Source of the DNA: Leptodontidium sp. MPI-SDFR-AT-0119 | Taxonomy: Eukaryota > Ascomycota > Leotiomycetes > Helotiales > Leptodontidiaceae | Assembly: GCA_020726505.1 (NCBI GenBank) | Contig: JAHLEZ010000010.1 | Location: 1,488,001 to 1,552,000 of the forward strand | Direction: 5' to 3' | DNA length: 64,000 nt | Shown here: positions 1 to 12,314 of the stretch, piece by piece | Layout: the number at the start of each line of letters is the position of its first letter | Numbering within the stretch: position 1 is the first letter of the stretch | Notes under the pieces: model-generated | Database searches by the model: none | What the model was told of the DNA's origin: nothing | What the model saw: only the letters and a program-made list of their open reading frames with translations | Made by a program: the position numbers and the translations under genes

Positions 1-2555
1 ATTGTTGCAGGCATCCTCTCGCTAAGTCCTACATCTCGTTGGTGGTTGGGGCTATGAATACCCTCTGTCCTTCGGTGCGTACTTGGCCCCGAATCAAAAT
101 TACTTCGACTATATTTTCGTTTGCTCTGCTGATCAACACCAGGGACAGTTGTGGGTGGTTCTCTTGATTCACTGGTACCATCTGCGTTGCTCGGCCCAAG
201 TTCCTTTGCATAACCCATGACATCAATCCGGAAGTCGGGATTGTTGATACATCGGCGCTGTAAATGCCGTAGTTGGTCCGCGTATTTGGCGGCGATATCT
301 TTTGGAAGTCCAGATTGGGTTTCTAGCCCACCCTTCCAACAGATAGACATTGTATTGAGACTGCTCAGAAGTTTCGCAAACTCCAACGCCAAGCTGGCGT
401 CCCCGTAGTGTCTCCAGTGAACTGTAAGTGTTTCAGCAGGGTAGACTTTGGAGTCAAAAGCATTGCTTGGAAGGGTGTTTTCAGGAGAATTTTACCTAAC
501 AGTACTCTTGCCGCAACAAAGACGCAGAATGCAAATTGACTGTTGACGATTTTGCTCTTCGTTGGACTTCTCAGGTAATTTTCGGTTATGCTTGACGTCT
601 CGACCGCAGCAGCCTGGCAGGTATCAGCACTCCAACGGCTCGGAAGTTTCGAGGCCCAATCCCATTGTGTTGAAGGATATGCAATGACTTGATGCAAGAG
701 GATCATCGAAGCATTGTGTGTGATGTGTGCAAGGGTAAGGTTAGGATCCATAATGACTTCCGCCGGGCGTCGAGAGATGTTCGTATCTTTCCACTGTTGT
801 GGCAGAAACATTTTCCAGCTTAAAATTGTGTAAGTAGATGTTTGATTTGAAGTGAAGGAGGGAGTGTTCACTGAACAAGTCGAAGATCCAGTTCTTTGAA
901 TCGAGTCAACCAGCTACCGACTTGTTTTTGATCTTGTAAATTGATCCTCTGTTGAAGGAAATAAGTTGTCACACGACTCATAGATTCTGTTGCCTCGATA
1001 CATAAAGCGAAAGCTCCAATTGTTGACATCGGTGTCCCAACATCAGCTTGGCTTTGATTGGAGTCTCCAGCTCTGGCTGACGCTGGACTTTGATGATCGG
1101 AACCATGCGTTGGAGATGGGTAGTGCGTTGGCAAATATGCTATCGAATTTCCAATTCTGCCTGCAGACTTGTCCCAAATACCGAAGTAAGGAGTTAGCAC
1201 ATGCTCTTGCTTGCGCCATAGTGCTCCATCAGCAGGGAGGCGTTGGTAAACATCGTCAGATGTTAGGCTGGTGTTCCATCTAGGTCAGCGTCAGCACGTA
1301 ATCAGGGAGTCCTTTCATTTTAGAGACAAACCCCGTCACTACTGAACAAAGCCTGGACATATACGTCAGTGCCAGAGGCAATGGTGGAGGAGATTTCTCA
1401 ATCATACCGATCCAGATTGAAAATACTCCAAAAGACTCTGCGCCTCGTTTCCATTTCGGTCCAATTTTTAGGAGCTGAGAGCAAAGGACATGGCTTGAGC
1501 AATGGCTGCTCCTTTTCTTCTTCAGCTTCAACACTCAATTGGAGATACTCCACTGTCCTCGTCAATGATCCCACAACAGACCATGCACATGAGGCGTTTC
1601 CGTTTCCAATCTACTTGATATCAGTCGAAGTCATAGGAAGCATCAAAACCTGTACATGAACCTACATCATTAAAAGCAACGATTGTCAGCGCTTGCAAGT
1701 TCTCTACAGATAGAGACTTTGTCGCATTCAAGATGACCCAATCTCGGGAAGTCCTCGTCGTTTCCAGAGCATTCTTAAAGGTGATCTTCCCGTTGCCACA
1801 GGTGAATCTCAGTGCAGCAACAATCATTGCATGCAGAATAACCTCCAAGTTTGCCTGATGTACCTGCTCCGAGAATTGCTTTCTGAAACTGATCTCATGG
1901 ATCATTGGAATCCAAGGATGGACTTGGGAGAAGTAGTTGCTGACAACACCTTGTAACAGATTTGTACATGGTAGGTGATCGTCGTCTGCGTCTGAGACCT
2001 GTCCTAACAGATGAATACCCCAGTCGAACCCTTCGGTTGAATCATCCAAACGTTTGCGTTTGCGATTACTGACTGAAGTGCTAGCAAAATAAGATACATC
2101 TTGATTTGTGGCGTCAATACTCGAGGAGGCATCATTGAACTTTCTCAATTCTCGCTCAAAAGACCTCAACAACGCAGATGCTGATATAGAATTCCTATCG
2201 AACGTAGGCGACGTCGAACCTGTCCCAGATATTCTCGAATCAATTCGGCTGTGCTCTTGCAGATGCTCAAGAAGATCTTCAAGCTTTTCTACAACCCTAT
2301 CAGTTTTGAATTTAGACAGGGCAAGAGGAGAACTAACCTACTCTCCTATTCAGATTCTCAACAGCTCCGCCCTTCAATCCAGGTTTCTCTTTCGGTTCGT
2401 AAACACACTCTGTGCCTAATCCACCTCTATTAGCCGAGACACAAGGGGTAAGCGGGCTGGAGTAAATACTTACCCAGCCTTCGACATTCTTTGCAACTTG
2501 GGTGCTCTTTCGAACACCCCAGTTTTCGTTTTCGGCACTCCCTACACGCCGGCAT
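1..2555 (-). CDS. Zn2Cys6 fungal transcription factor, C-terminus cut by window edge
   Basis: DNA-binding regulator of the Gal4-type binuclear zinc cluster class, expected in the nucleus. Exons on the minus strand: 2474–2555, 2338–2415, 1666–2288, 1408–1610, 1332–1352 (21 nt), 872–1279, 496–818, and 1–421 running off the edge; at least 719 residues. Cysteines C4, C7, C14, C21, C24 and C31 give C-X2-C-X6-C-X6-C-X2-C-X6-C, and the cluster is split by intron 1. A short leucine-rich dimerisation-like segment ([11 protein letters not shown]) follows. The fungal-specific middle homology region begins around [14 protein letters not shown] and includes [13 protein letters not shown], with [10 protein letters not shown] behind it. 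An in-frame TAA lies just upstream of the ATG, which fixes the start. It diverges from the DUF2264 gene. The target pathway is unknown. Confidence 0.9.
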
Positions 2556-2948
2556 TCTGACCGCAAATCTGAACTTGCTTTACTCGATTCCTCGGAAAAG
2601 AGAGTGTCGGATGGCGAGTCTATTAATGCCGCCGTATTTATTCCGTTTTGCGCTGGAGATCCACCGAAAACCCGAACCCCGCAGACACCCCGCTTCTCCA
2701 TGCCACCCCGGACCCACTGACAGTCCAGCAATCAGAAGGCTTGGGTGAATAAGACGGGAATAGATAGACGACGCCCTTCATGCATGTATCCGATGCGAGA
2801 GGACACTAATCGTCACGGATTGTCCATTGGCCTGCTAGGAAGAGATATCATCAGATGTTGTCCTTCGCTTCAGATCGATGTGCACGCTACCACACTTTCG
2901 AACTTGACTTTAATCTTGAATTCGTTAGTTCACTTGTCTCATCCAAAC
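2556..2948. promoter_or_regulatory. Divergent intergenic region between zinc-cluster factor and DUF2264 gene
   Basis: 393 bp separates two start codons facing away from each other, so both promoters must lie here. Local control of the DUF2264 gene by its neighbour is a reasonable guess. I saw no clear CGG-N-CCG operator pair that would prove it. Confidence 0.5.
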
Positions 2949-5155
2949 ATGCCACCTCTATCTGGATTTTCAGACAACTCATTTAAGTCCCGTGACGATG
3001 TATTGCTCGCAGCAACATCTCTACTCGCAGCTCTGGAGCCATACAAATCGCCATGTGGAGCAAGGATCAAACTATCGACAGCAACAGGAACTGGATTCGA
3101 CGAAACTTCAGCCCAGCTTGAAGGATTTGCAAGACCGCTCTGGGTCGTAGCGGACTTACTGGCATTGCTGCACACAACCTCATCTGGCGTTCACGGCGCT
3201 GGAAACCTTGATCTTGAATCATGGGTTCGCGGACTCGAGGCTGGAGTTGATCATGAATCGGACTCATTCTGGGGGGTCCTAGGCGATTGCGATCAAAGAA
3301 TGGTAGAGATGGAACCCATTGCATATGCACTCTTAACCGCCCCTGCGGTCTTCTTTCCCTCAGAAGTGGACAAGCAACAGAAACTCATTGCATGGCTGCG
3401 CTCAATCAACGATAAGGAAGTACCCCCTTCGAATTGGCGCTGGTTTAGGGTTCTTGTGAACCTTGCCCTGGTGAAAGCCTGTGGTGTGCCGTACGATGAA
3501 GTGAAACCCATCATGGAATCTGATCTTGCTATGCTGGACTCTTTCTATCTTGCGGATGGGTGGTCGAGTGATGGGTTGTGGTCCACGGATAAGAAGCAAG
3601 CAGACTACTATTCCGGGAGTTTTGCAATACAGTACGCACAGTTGGCATATATGCGTTTCGCTCGAGACCTTGATCCAGAAAGGGTAGAAAGATACGCAAT
3701 AGAAGCGAGCGAGTTTGCGCAAACATTTTGGAGATACTTTGATGTGAACGGTGCGTCTGGTAGTGGAGACTGGTTGGCATTAACTGACGTGACCCAGGCG
3801 CGGCCATTCCCTTTGGGAGAAGTTTGACATATCGCTTCGCATTTGCTGCATTCTGGTCCGCTGCAGTTACTGCAGAAGTTCCATTACCTGGTCCGGTGAA
3901 GGAGCTAGGTGTTGTGAAAGGCTTGATCCTGCGTCACCTCAGGTGGTGGGCAAAAAAGACCGACATATTCAACACGGATGGGACTTTAAATATCGGGTAC
4001 GCTTACCCAAACATGTACATGAGCGAGGACTATAACTCGCCTCAATCTGTATATTGGTCCTTCAAGACTTTCTCCATTTTGGCTCTGTTCGCCCAACATC
4101 TATTTTGGACTTGTGAGGAATTGCCTCATCCCCTAGCAATTCGAGAGGTGAGTATTACCAGGGATGGGGTTACTTCTGGAAACGACAAAGTGACGATGCC
4201 ACCTACGCGGATTGCCGTGGTCGCACCAGCTGTGCAGATTATATGCAGCCAAATAGAACATCACTTCCTCCTCTCAGCTGGTCAGTTCACCAAAAAGACT
4301 CATAAAGCCCGAGAGGCCAAGTACAGCAAATTCGCCTACTCGTCAGCTTTCGCATTCAGTGTCCCGACTGGCCCTTTGCTTCCACAACTAGCGCCAGACA
4401 GCACATTATCCGTCAGCGACGATGATGGTGAGACCTGGCGAGTTAGGGGGGAACCACTTGGGGCACGCGTTCAAACAGTCAACCTATCTTTCGATACCAA
4501 TGATACATGCCAGAAAACGAGCTTACCAACTCTAGTCAGTGCATGGCGGCCGTGGCGAACATCCAGTCTTTGGATAGAGACAACACTCGTTTCTCCTCTT
4601 GATCGATGGCCAGGCTGGCATGTCCGAATTCACAAAGTGACTGGAAACACTCAGCAGTCGATACAGTGCGTCGATGCTGGCTTCGCGATATCCAGTCAAA
4701 GTAGCAATGGTGGAAATCTACCGCAGTTGAACTCTGAGCTGGGGTTAAATACCAATTCGGAAGATGAAGGGAAGGACGATATTGCAGAGGAGGGCTACTG
4801 GCAGGGTGGTGCAGATTGTTTGGTTCTGTCCGATGCAGGAGCAAGTGGAATTTGTGATTTCACTGACCGAATAGAGCAGATGATGCCTGGGTGTAGATTG
4901 ACGGGAACTTTATCAAAAGCATCAATTCTCAAGCCTGACGCAAATACGAACTTGATAGCGCAGAGGACTCTAATTCCCACTATCCATCATGAGCCGAGGA
5001 AAACAGATAGCTCCATGGATCACGAAGATATTAAGGCAGAGAAGGAGTCATGGTTTGCCACTGGAGTCTTTGCTGTTGCAGCTTCAGCTGGGTTGAGTCT
5101 TGTGGATGTACGACGAATGTGGCAAGATAGACCTAGCTTTAGGATAGAAAGGTAG
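2949..5155 (+). CDS. DUF2264 family protein (alpha-toroid, glycosidase-like)
   Basis: Two exons, 2949–3750 and 3798–5155 (47-nt intron), encode 719 residues. The first half matches the DUF2264 pattern: an aromatic-rich helical region with [12 protein letters not shown] near residue 60 and [12 protein letters not shown] near residue 200. Then come [12 protein letters not shown] and, further on, the beta-rich half with HHFLLSAGQ and [19 protein letters not shown]2264 proteins have an alpha/alpha-barrel fold resembling polysaccharide-degrading enzymes; the exact substrate here is unknown. No signal peptide is evident, so it may be intracellular. The chosen ATG begins MPPLSGF. The frame is open further upstream to an ATG at 2745, but that extension shows no family-like sequence. 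Confidence 0.85.
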
Positions 5156-5291
5156 CAAGCACTAAAATGCCATGGCTAGCAGATCTGCGATTCAAGGATA
5201 TTGACAGACTTGACAAAATAAATTATTGCATCAAAATTCTGGAAGTGGCACTGGCCTAGAACAAATGGTTTCTTGTACCCATAACAGAAGA

Positions 5292-7633
5292 TTATGCTCC
5301 AAGACTCGGCTCAAACCGCATCATCTCGTTCAGCGTCTGCAAGTTGAACCCATCGCCTTCACACAAACTCAACATCCACTCCGCATCCATCTGGCCTAGT
5401 TCGCCATGCCTGCCTTCCCACCTCCCCTCTGCCCCAGGGCTTGTTTGGGCTTGAGGCATGTATCCGAAATCATCTTTTTCGGCGCCATTATCCTCCATGA
5501 ATCCCGTAAAATTCCCATCACCACCTTCACCAATTCTGGTCTTTGGAGAGTCTCTCACGAAGCTCTCTTGTGCTGCGCCAGTGAAGGCGATTGAAGCGGT
5601 TCCACTGGCCAGCTCTAGATATGGTTGTGACGTGCTTTCACCAGCTGGCTCCTGTGTTTGGGCGGAAGTCAATGCTGCATCTTGACTAGGATTTGGCTTA
5701 GGTGCGTGAGCGAGGAATTCCATTGTAGCACCTATGACATTCTCCAGTGCATCGCGATACTTCTTGACTACTGGCGTCCGCTCAGCCATTACAAAAAGGG
5801 CAGAGGAACAGGCGCGTAGGTCATTTGAGACTGTAAATGTCCACAAGGACGGCGAAATGAAGAGACAGTAGCTGGGGAACAGTTAGAAAGGTGAGTCTGG
5901 GAGTAAAATTAAGGTTACTAACCACATCGTAACCCCTGCAATAAACGTAGAATGGAGTGCAATGAATGAATGCCCGTAAGAATCTCGCTGGTGTAATTGT
6001 TTGAAAATCTGACAGATGTGCCCAGACGCTTGCAAGCAAAGAGCTACTCGGCGGTCGGTAGGAGCCAGTATCGTCAGAAATGGCTGAAGTAGAAGACGCA
6101 TCGCCTTGTAGTAATGCATGTTCAAATAGTCCGACTCGTACGGTGACGACGGTGGCAAAGCGCGGTGCCAGTCTTCTAGCAGCTTCAGAGTTGGATTGAT
6201 CTTCGGTACTAACGACGCCACTGGGCGGTCAACACGGTATATTGTGCCCTGTTTCACAATTTAATATTGTTTTTAGGCAAGGAAATCTAACGGAGACATG
6301 TGATTTCTCATCCCAGGTTCCAGATTCCAAGGCATTGGGCAAAGTGAAAATATGCTCACCTGAATATAGGACTCCAAACGCTTCAATCGAAAGCACTGTA
6401 CAGCCAACGTGATGTTCGACGATGGACGAGATGCTTGAAAGGTAGGAGAGGGAGAAACAGCGAGAGTACGAGAAATGAGGCCATCGTCCCGAACCGTATC
6501 ATCAATTTCAAGCGGGAGGGCAGCATCGATGTCGCGATCTGCAATACTATATGGACGACCAACAGAGACAGCTATGACCCGTTCAAGGAAGTAGACTGTC
6601 CAGAACAACCGTCTGCGAAGTTGTCCCTCATATGGTTTGTTATTACCATAGTAGGCCTCTCGGTGAAGTCCTAAATCGACGCACGTTCTCATAGCCAGTC
6701 CAATCATGTACCAAATGCCGGAATTCGACGGGCTACGAAGATTGTAAAGTACAAGGAGGGTCATCGCTTCGATGTTGTGTACCGAATGGGACTCCCGAGC
6801 GGCCGATATGTATTGAAGAGCTTTCATGAAGAAATTCTCAGGGGGCGTATAATCGTAAGCCTCTGTCAATTTCAACATAGTCGCCCCGATCGCATATATC
6901 ATATATATCTTGAATGTACCATACTGGTCTTGGGGACTTGTGTTGTCTTGGACGAATCGATTGCCATGTCGTTCCAAAATATCGGATCGATCCAAGAATG
7001 GGTAGCGAAGATGCACTCTCGAGAAATATGCATCTAGAATCCTGCCTCCCATGTCATTATTTGGTGGTCCTGCGCTGTTGTTCTTCAACTCAGCGATACT
7101 GAGGGGCTTTGATTGGGTTTGATTGACTGTTGAAACCAGAGCTTTGTTCCATACAGTTGCTTGAACCATTTGTCCTAAGTTCGTGGCTAAAGAGAACCCA
7201 GACGATGCCCCAACATATGCTGCCTCTCCTCCGAGACTCAGAAATCCAACGATATCTGCAATGTTTCCATTGGTAGTCCTTCTTTCAGCCTCAGACGATG
7301 TCGGCGATACTAACGGCTGCCTTTCGAGTGGGCTCTGTGCCACGTTTGGAGTGGTAGGAGTGTTCGTGTAAGTCGCCAGCTGGGCTTCGAGGTCTGATAT
7401 CCGTTGAAGTAGAGCTTGATTTGGGCCGCTGAAAGAGTCAGCCGTGTCTGCGATTTCAACGGATGACTTATTTACCTGTTGTACTCTTCAATCGCAGACG
7501 CAGGTTGGATACATTGCTCTTTCGCGTTCGCACAGTTCGCGCAGACAGGGAAGCCGTGGCATTTCTGCTTTCTGGTACGGCACCGCTCGCATGATTTTCT
7601 CGCTCTCTTGCTAGGTCGGGGATTGTCATCCAT
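5292..7633 (-). CDS. Zn2Cys6 fungal transcription factor
   Basis: Exons 7476–7633, 6360–7428, 5923–6248 and 5292–5871 encode 710 residues. Residues C15, C18, C25, C31, C34 and C41 form the zinc cluster, preceded by the basic stretch KRARKS. A dimerisation-like segment follows (QALLQRISDLEAQLA). The fungal-specific domain has YFSRVHLRYPFLDR, then RRRLFWTVYFLER followed by GRPYSIADRDIDAALP, a typical pattern in this class. The start is fixed by an in-frame TAA directly upstream. The tail is acidic and Gln/Gly-rich, as in activation domains. The gene converges on the DUF2264 gene (136 bp apart) and diverges from the glycosyltransferase. Target genes cannot be read from the sequence. Confidence 0.92.
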
Positions 7634-8523
7634 GATCGATTAAAGGATGGAATTGGCAGCACATAGCTCTGGAGATCGCAGAGCAAGACATCGTGACTGA
7701 TTGCTTCCAAGAATGGGGGAAGGCTGACAACATCAGTGGAGTCGGCCGATAAGGTCTTGTCGAAGATGTTGGAGATGGTTGTAGTGACTTGTTTTGAACC
7801 CTGTCGTCGGCATTTGGCGGCCTCGGTTAATCTTCCCTTCCCCTGAGACAACCACGTGATCAGATACTAAATCTCGTCTTCCACTGTTGACCTTCTCAAC
7901 TCAATTCGCCGTCAACACCATCGGGATAGCTCCTGTTCCTATATTTCTATTAACAAGAAGCTGTGCAATATCACGGCTTACAAGTATCGAGGCGACTTCC
8001 CTAACGTGTAGTGGGTGCACTGTCTTGCAGGTACAGTACGGGCTTTTGTTATCTCTCAGCGGACGTAGATTAGCTGCGGTCGACAGAAGTCTCTCGAGAC
8101 ATTCCTTTGCCATCTTCATTTCACTCTCCTTGATTTTATCATATGCCGTAGGCGAGCTAGGCATAAAAATGGAGACGTGGGGGGGCCATTTGAATCTCAT
8201 TGGAGCAGCAACCTTCCTTCCAAAGAAGGTTGATATCCTCAGCTGCTGAGCATGCAGCTTTCCTTACATGGATATAAACCTACCTCTGTTTTCAATCCCT
8301 CAGCATACTTCTATTCCTTCAGTAGCTCAACCCTTATCCGTATAACCGTTCATCGGTACACCAACTTCGCTGACTTGTGCAACGGACTGGAGTACAGATT
8401 GGACTGCTTACATCACGTGTGTGCTATTTCTCTTGGAACTTCCCCATCACAGCGAGGACTGGGAAGGTGCGCTGAGCTTCAGACCAACACCAACTATCCT
8501 CCAGTCTCAAAATATCAGAAACA
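7634..8523. promoter_or_regulatory. Divergent promoter region, regulator/glycosyltransferase
   Basis: 890 bp between divergent starts. A TATA-like GATATAAA lies at about 8271–8278, some 245 bp before the glycosyltransferase ATG. Short open frames here have no recognisable protein character. Confidence 0.45.
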
Positions 8524-9864
8524 ATGAAGCCACTTCTTCTTTTCTGCGCTTCGCCAGGACATGGCCATGTTATGCCAGTCCGGGCTGTTGCCAAAACCCT
8601 CGTCGCCCGCGGCTATGAAGCAATCTTCACCACCAACGACGAGTTCCAATCGATGATAGAGGAAATTGGCGCTACCTTCGTGCCGCTTCTTGGAAGAGCG
8701 AATTTCTCCATGTCAAATGTCAACAGCTTGTTCCCGGAGGAGGATAAGAACGGACCACCACCAGGGCCCTACCGCCTGGCTCATTCCTTGAAGTACATTT
8801 TCGCCAGCACGATTCCAGCTCAACATGAAAGTGTACAGGCGATTCTGAAGGGTATCAAGGAACGAGAACCGAGTAGAAAAGTCATCATCATCCAAGACTA
8901 TACATTCTGGGGCAATTTGCCGATATTATTAGGGGCGGCAGGATTGAAACCAACAGGCGTGATCAATCTGGGGATCTCTCCACTGACACTCAAAGGGCCT
9001 GGTGTGCCACCGTTCGGGCTTGGGCTACCTTATGACCCTTCTCCGGCCGGGATAGAAAGATATCAGGGGATGTACAAGAAACAGGACGAACTCTTTGAAG
9101 AACTCACCGTAGCCATGCACGAGATCTTCGAAGGTTTCGGCATTAAGCCTCCTAAAGAGCACGTTATGGATTTACAGGTACTCTTACCAGATCGCTTCAT
9201 GCAACTGTGTATCCCAAGCTTGGAATATCCTCGTCCAGATCCTCCACCAGGTCTTCGTTTCACGGGCGCCTTGCCCGGTGGTCACAGAGCTGTCACAAAA
9301 GAAAAGCCATCTTGGTGGGAAGATGTCGCTGTCAATACATCAAAGAAGCGGATCGTGTTTGTCTCCCAGGGTACAGCAACAACCGTGTACGAGAAGCTGA
9401 TTCTTCCAACACTGGAAGGCTTAGCACAACGTGACGATATTCTCGTTGTGGCGGCTCTTGGAAGAGAAGGCGCTGTGTTGCCCCAAGGATTCGAAGTGCC
9501 AAAGAATGCTCGAGTGGGAGATTTCATCCCATTTGACGAGCTACTTCCCTTCGCGGATGTTTTCGTCACGAATGGAGGATATGGTGGTTTCCAGCACGCT
9601 GTCAGCCATGGTACTCCGTTGATCGTTGCTGGCCTAGCGGCTGACAAGCCTGAGGTGGCTGCTAGAGTGGAGTGGGCTGGTCTCGGCGTTAACATGAAAA
9701 CTGAAGTCCCTACTCCTGATGCTGTCAGGGAGGCTGTGGAAAAGGTTCTTAACGATGGGAAGTACAAAGAACGAGCGAGGGCGTTGGAGAGTGAGATGCA
9801 AAAGTACGATGTCTTCGAGATAATCATCAAGAGCATCGAGGAGGTTTGTGCTGGAGACGATTGA
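8524..9864 (+). CDS. GT1 (UGT/MGT-type) glycosyltransferase
   Basis: Intronless, 446 residues. Transfers a sugar from a nucleotide-sugar donor to a small acceptor. The N-terminal Rossmann half opens with a hydrophobic strand and SPGHGHVMP; H15 is at the position of the usual catalytic base. The C-terminal half carries the donor-binding motif TNGGYGGFQHAVSHGTP (about 349–365) followed by GLAADKPEVAARVEWAGLG, the pattern seen in macrolide/MGT-like GT1 enzymes. Asn replaces the first His of the classical HGG. No signal peptide or membrane segment is apparent, so it is probably cytosolic. The acceptor is unknown. The neighbouring zinc-cluster factor, P450 and methyltransferase would fit decoration of a secondary metabolite or detoxification of a xenobiotic. 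Confidence 0.92.
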   Translation: MKPLLLFCASPGHGHVMPVRAVAKTLVARGYEAIFTTNDEFQSMIEEIGATFVPLLGRANFSMSNVNSLFPEEDKNGPPPGPYRLAHSLKYIFASTIPAQHESVQAILKGIKEREPSRKVIIIQDYTFWGNLPILLGAAGLKPTGVINLGISPLTLKGPGVPPFGLGLPYDPSPAGIERYQGMYKKQDELFEELTVAMHEIFEGFGIKPPKEHVMDLQVLLPDRFMQLCIPSLEYPRPDPPPGLRFTGALPGGHRAVTKEKPSWWEDVAVNTSKKRIVFVSQGTATTVYEKLILPTLEGLAQRDDILVVAALGREGAVLPQGFEVPKNARVGDFIPFDELLPFADVFVTNGGYGGFQHAVSHGTPLIVAGLAADKPEVAARVEWAGLGVNMKTEVPTPDAVREAVEKVLNDGKYKERARALESEMQKYDVFEIIIKSIEEVCAGDD

Positions 9865-11276
9865 CAAGATCGTACCAGTTAACTTTGAGGGTTTCTGCGA
9901 TGCATGTTTTCATTTCTCGATCTCCATCTCGACCCCAGTTTCCTGTTCAGCACGGCGTTAGATGGCCGAACCAGAAAAGTTATGTTAGCTTTCCAAAGGC
10001 ATGGCTGAACCATTTCAAGTTATCCTCACTGCATCATATTTCGGATCTCCATATCTCATATCGTTTGAACATATGTATGGCATTTCGAAATTATTTTCAC
10101 ACCTTGCATCTCCATTTCCTAGCTTGACCAGCACTTGCCGACCTCACAGCTCCATTTCAAAAACACGTACACGTCCATCAAACATCCCCCTTTTCAAACC
10201 AACCTACCCCCTTCTACCTTCCCCAAATCCCCAACACATCCCAGAAATACTTCCTTCCATGGGACCACCAACCACTGCCCTCAAAATAGGCGTGAAGAAC
10301 CAAGAGGCAGAAGGAAAACAAAAAGTAATTCACACCATCATAACCTCCTCACACGAAGTACCTCTCTAATCAACGTCAGGGAAAACGTCTTGTACCAATA
10401 ACCAGAAAGACCATAAATTTGAAGTTCTCCAAAGCCACCTAGAGACGCCGTCCGTCTTCTCCTTCCGTAGGTATCGATGAGAGAGGAAGTCACGAGCTGG
10501 TTGCGCCAGGGTAGTACAAGCCATCACGCGAGCAGCGTATCCTACCTCTAGAACCTATCTCTTTCTTTTGATAGGACAAATCGTTGGCTTGAAGTTGACC
10601 TAGACGTTTCCTTATAGCATTCAGCTACAGACCTGTGTTGCCAATAGCCTGACTTGCAATTCCAACCCTTCTTATCAAGTAACTCAACTAACCAACCCCC
10701 TATCCAACTACAAGTCCAGCCAAAGTAGCGAATTGATGAGTTACCAATGTAGATAACTCACCCCGCTTCCCCGTAATTCGTCGATCCTTACTCCACCCAC
10801 CAATTGCAACCACCAGAACCAAACAGATAAGGGAACACATTAAATACCTCACCCCCGCAACAAAATCTGACGCTATACCTAACTCCCTCTAATGTAAGCT
10901 AGCCCCCCTCCCCTCTTCTGCACCTCGGTCAGAAAACAAGCTTTTCCAAGGCTTGCGGCACTCGCTGCTGCTGGAGGAAGGGTATAAAGGGTGGGCTTGG
11001 CACTCCCCCGCTCGCTCTGCTCGCTCCTCGCTTCATGTTCTTGGCAGTTTGGTATCAACAACCTTCATCGTCCAATCTCGTAATCACTTGAACCAAGCGG
11101 TAAGTGCAACTCACACACCACCGCATGTAACTACTTTATCGCGTCTATCTCTATTCCGTCCAAGAAATGAGAAATGGAAGCTGATGAATCAACCTCCCTC
11201 CCTCCCATAGATCCATCGATAGATAGCTGCACACACAAACAAACACATTCAGAAGATACGATAACTACGATCCACC
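9865..11276. other. Intergenic, no gene seen
   Basis: 1.4 kb of non-coding DNA with C-rich stretches (about 10140–10260) and short frames of Pro/Ser/His composition typical of chance translation. The last few hundred bases are probably the promoter and 5' leader of the small gene at 11277. Confidence 0.6.
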
Positions 11277-11774
11277 ATGGGATTCGGCGACGAGATCAAG
11301 GAGCTTGAGCAGGCTGCTACGGGACAGGGTGGGAATGACGGCGATAACAACGCGGATAACTCGTATGTCCTCCTTCCTCTCGTCTCTTTGCTTCGATTCA
11401 TTTCAGTTCTAAGTCAACCCTTCCCTCATTTTCTTTGCTTGCTCTGAAACGACGATTCGACGATTGTTGGAGATGAGAGAGAAGCAGAGAGAGAGAGAGA
11501 GAGAGCGTGAGAGAAGACTGGTGCTGACATGCCGGCCATAGCAACGGGAGCAATGATAAAACGGTAGATACGATGGTTGACTCCGGTATGGTGCTCTCCT
11601 CCCCTGATCCTGTTACACCACACCCATCCCGCGAGTGGCTGCGGATATCTAGATGTACAGGAAGGTTGACCAACACCTATAGCAATCGACCAATTTGCCT
11701 CCAAGGAAGGCTTGCCTGCTGGCATGGACCCGGAGATGAATAATCTCGTCAATGATGAGATCAATAAGTTGTGA
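11277..11774 (+). CDS. Small hydrophilic conserved-looking fungal protein (73 aa)
   Basis: Three short exons, 11277–11362, 11542–11585 and 11683–11774, join in phase to a 73-residue protein starting MGFGDEIKELEQ and ending NNLVNDEINKL. The ATG has a good context (CCACCATGG). It has an Asp/Asn/Gly-rich centre and two predicted amphipathic helices (VDTMVDSAIDQFASKEG and the C-terminus). No signal peptide or cysteine is present. Intron 1 holds an AG dinucleotide run near 11486–11505. I recognise the general type (small acidic helical proteins starting MGF) but no function. Perfect phase at both introns is the main argument that it is real. Confidence 0.72.
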
Positions 11775-12314
11775 TTGTGCCGGAAACGATGTACTGCATA
11801 TCGGTGGATATTGGATGGAGGATGATGCCCCCTGGCCTTGGGAAGTCTTGCAGTATGTTGATTAGGGATGAAGGCGATGGTACAAAGGAATTCCAAGATG
11901 CTGATGCTCACTACACATTGATGTATTTCTTTGCCTAAATGTGATGCTCTGGCTGGTAGAATACGCTCATATGCGACAAATCCGAAATATGGACATTACC
12001 TTCCCCTTTCCTGCCATGCCACCCCCCCTTCTGCGATGGAACAAATATCCTATCTAAGACGCCGAAACTCCAGATATGTTGCAAAATAGACGAGAAGCGA
12101 GAAACAGTCAATCAAATAGCCCGACCTGACATCCAACCTCCTCCTCCGATTTCCCTGCTTCTGATTGCTCTGTACTGTAAACCGAGTTGTCTCTCGCCTT
12201 TATATACCTAGTCCTCGACGTGATTCATGGTTTTGATGGATCAAGCGGCTTGGTGCCTGTGATAAACCATCTATTAACAATTAGCATAAACCACACCAAT
12301 TGTGATACTCAAAC
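11775..12314. other. Convergent intergenic region
   Basis: 540 bp between two converging genes, expected to hold both 3' UTRs and poly(A) sites. Nothing else was recognised. Confidence 0.5.

Noticed and set aside
29..226. Short minus-strand frame at the left edge as the C-terminus of the first regulator
   Set aside because: Splicing at 422–495 puts the protein in a different frame that stays open to position 1 and continues the regulator sequence.
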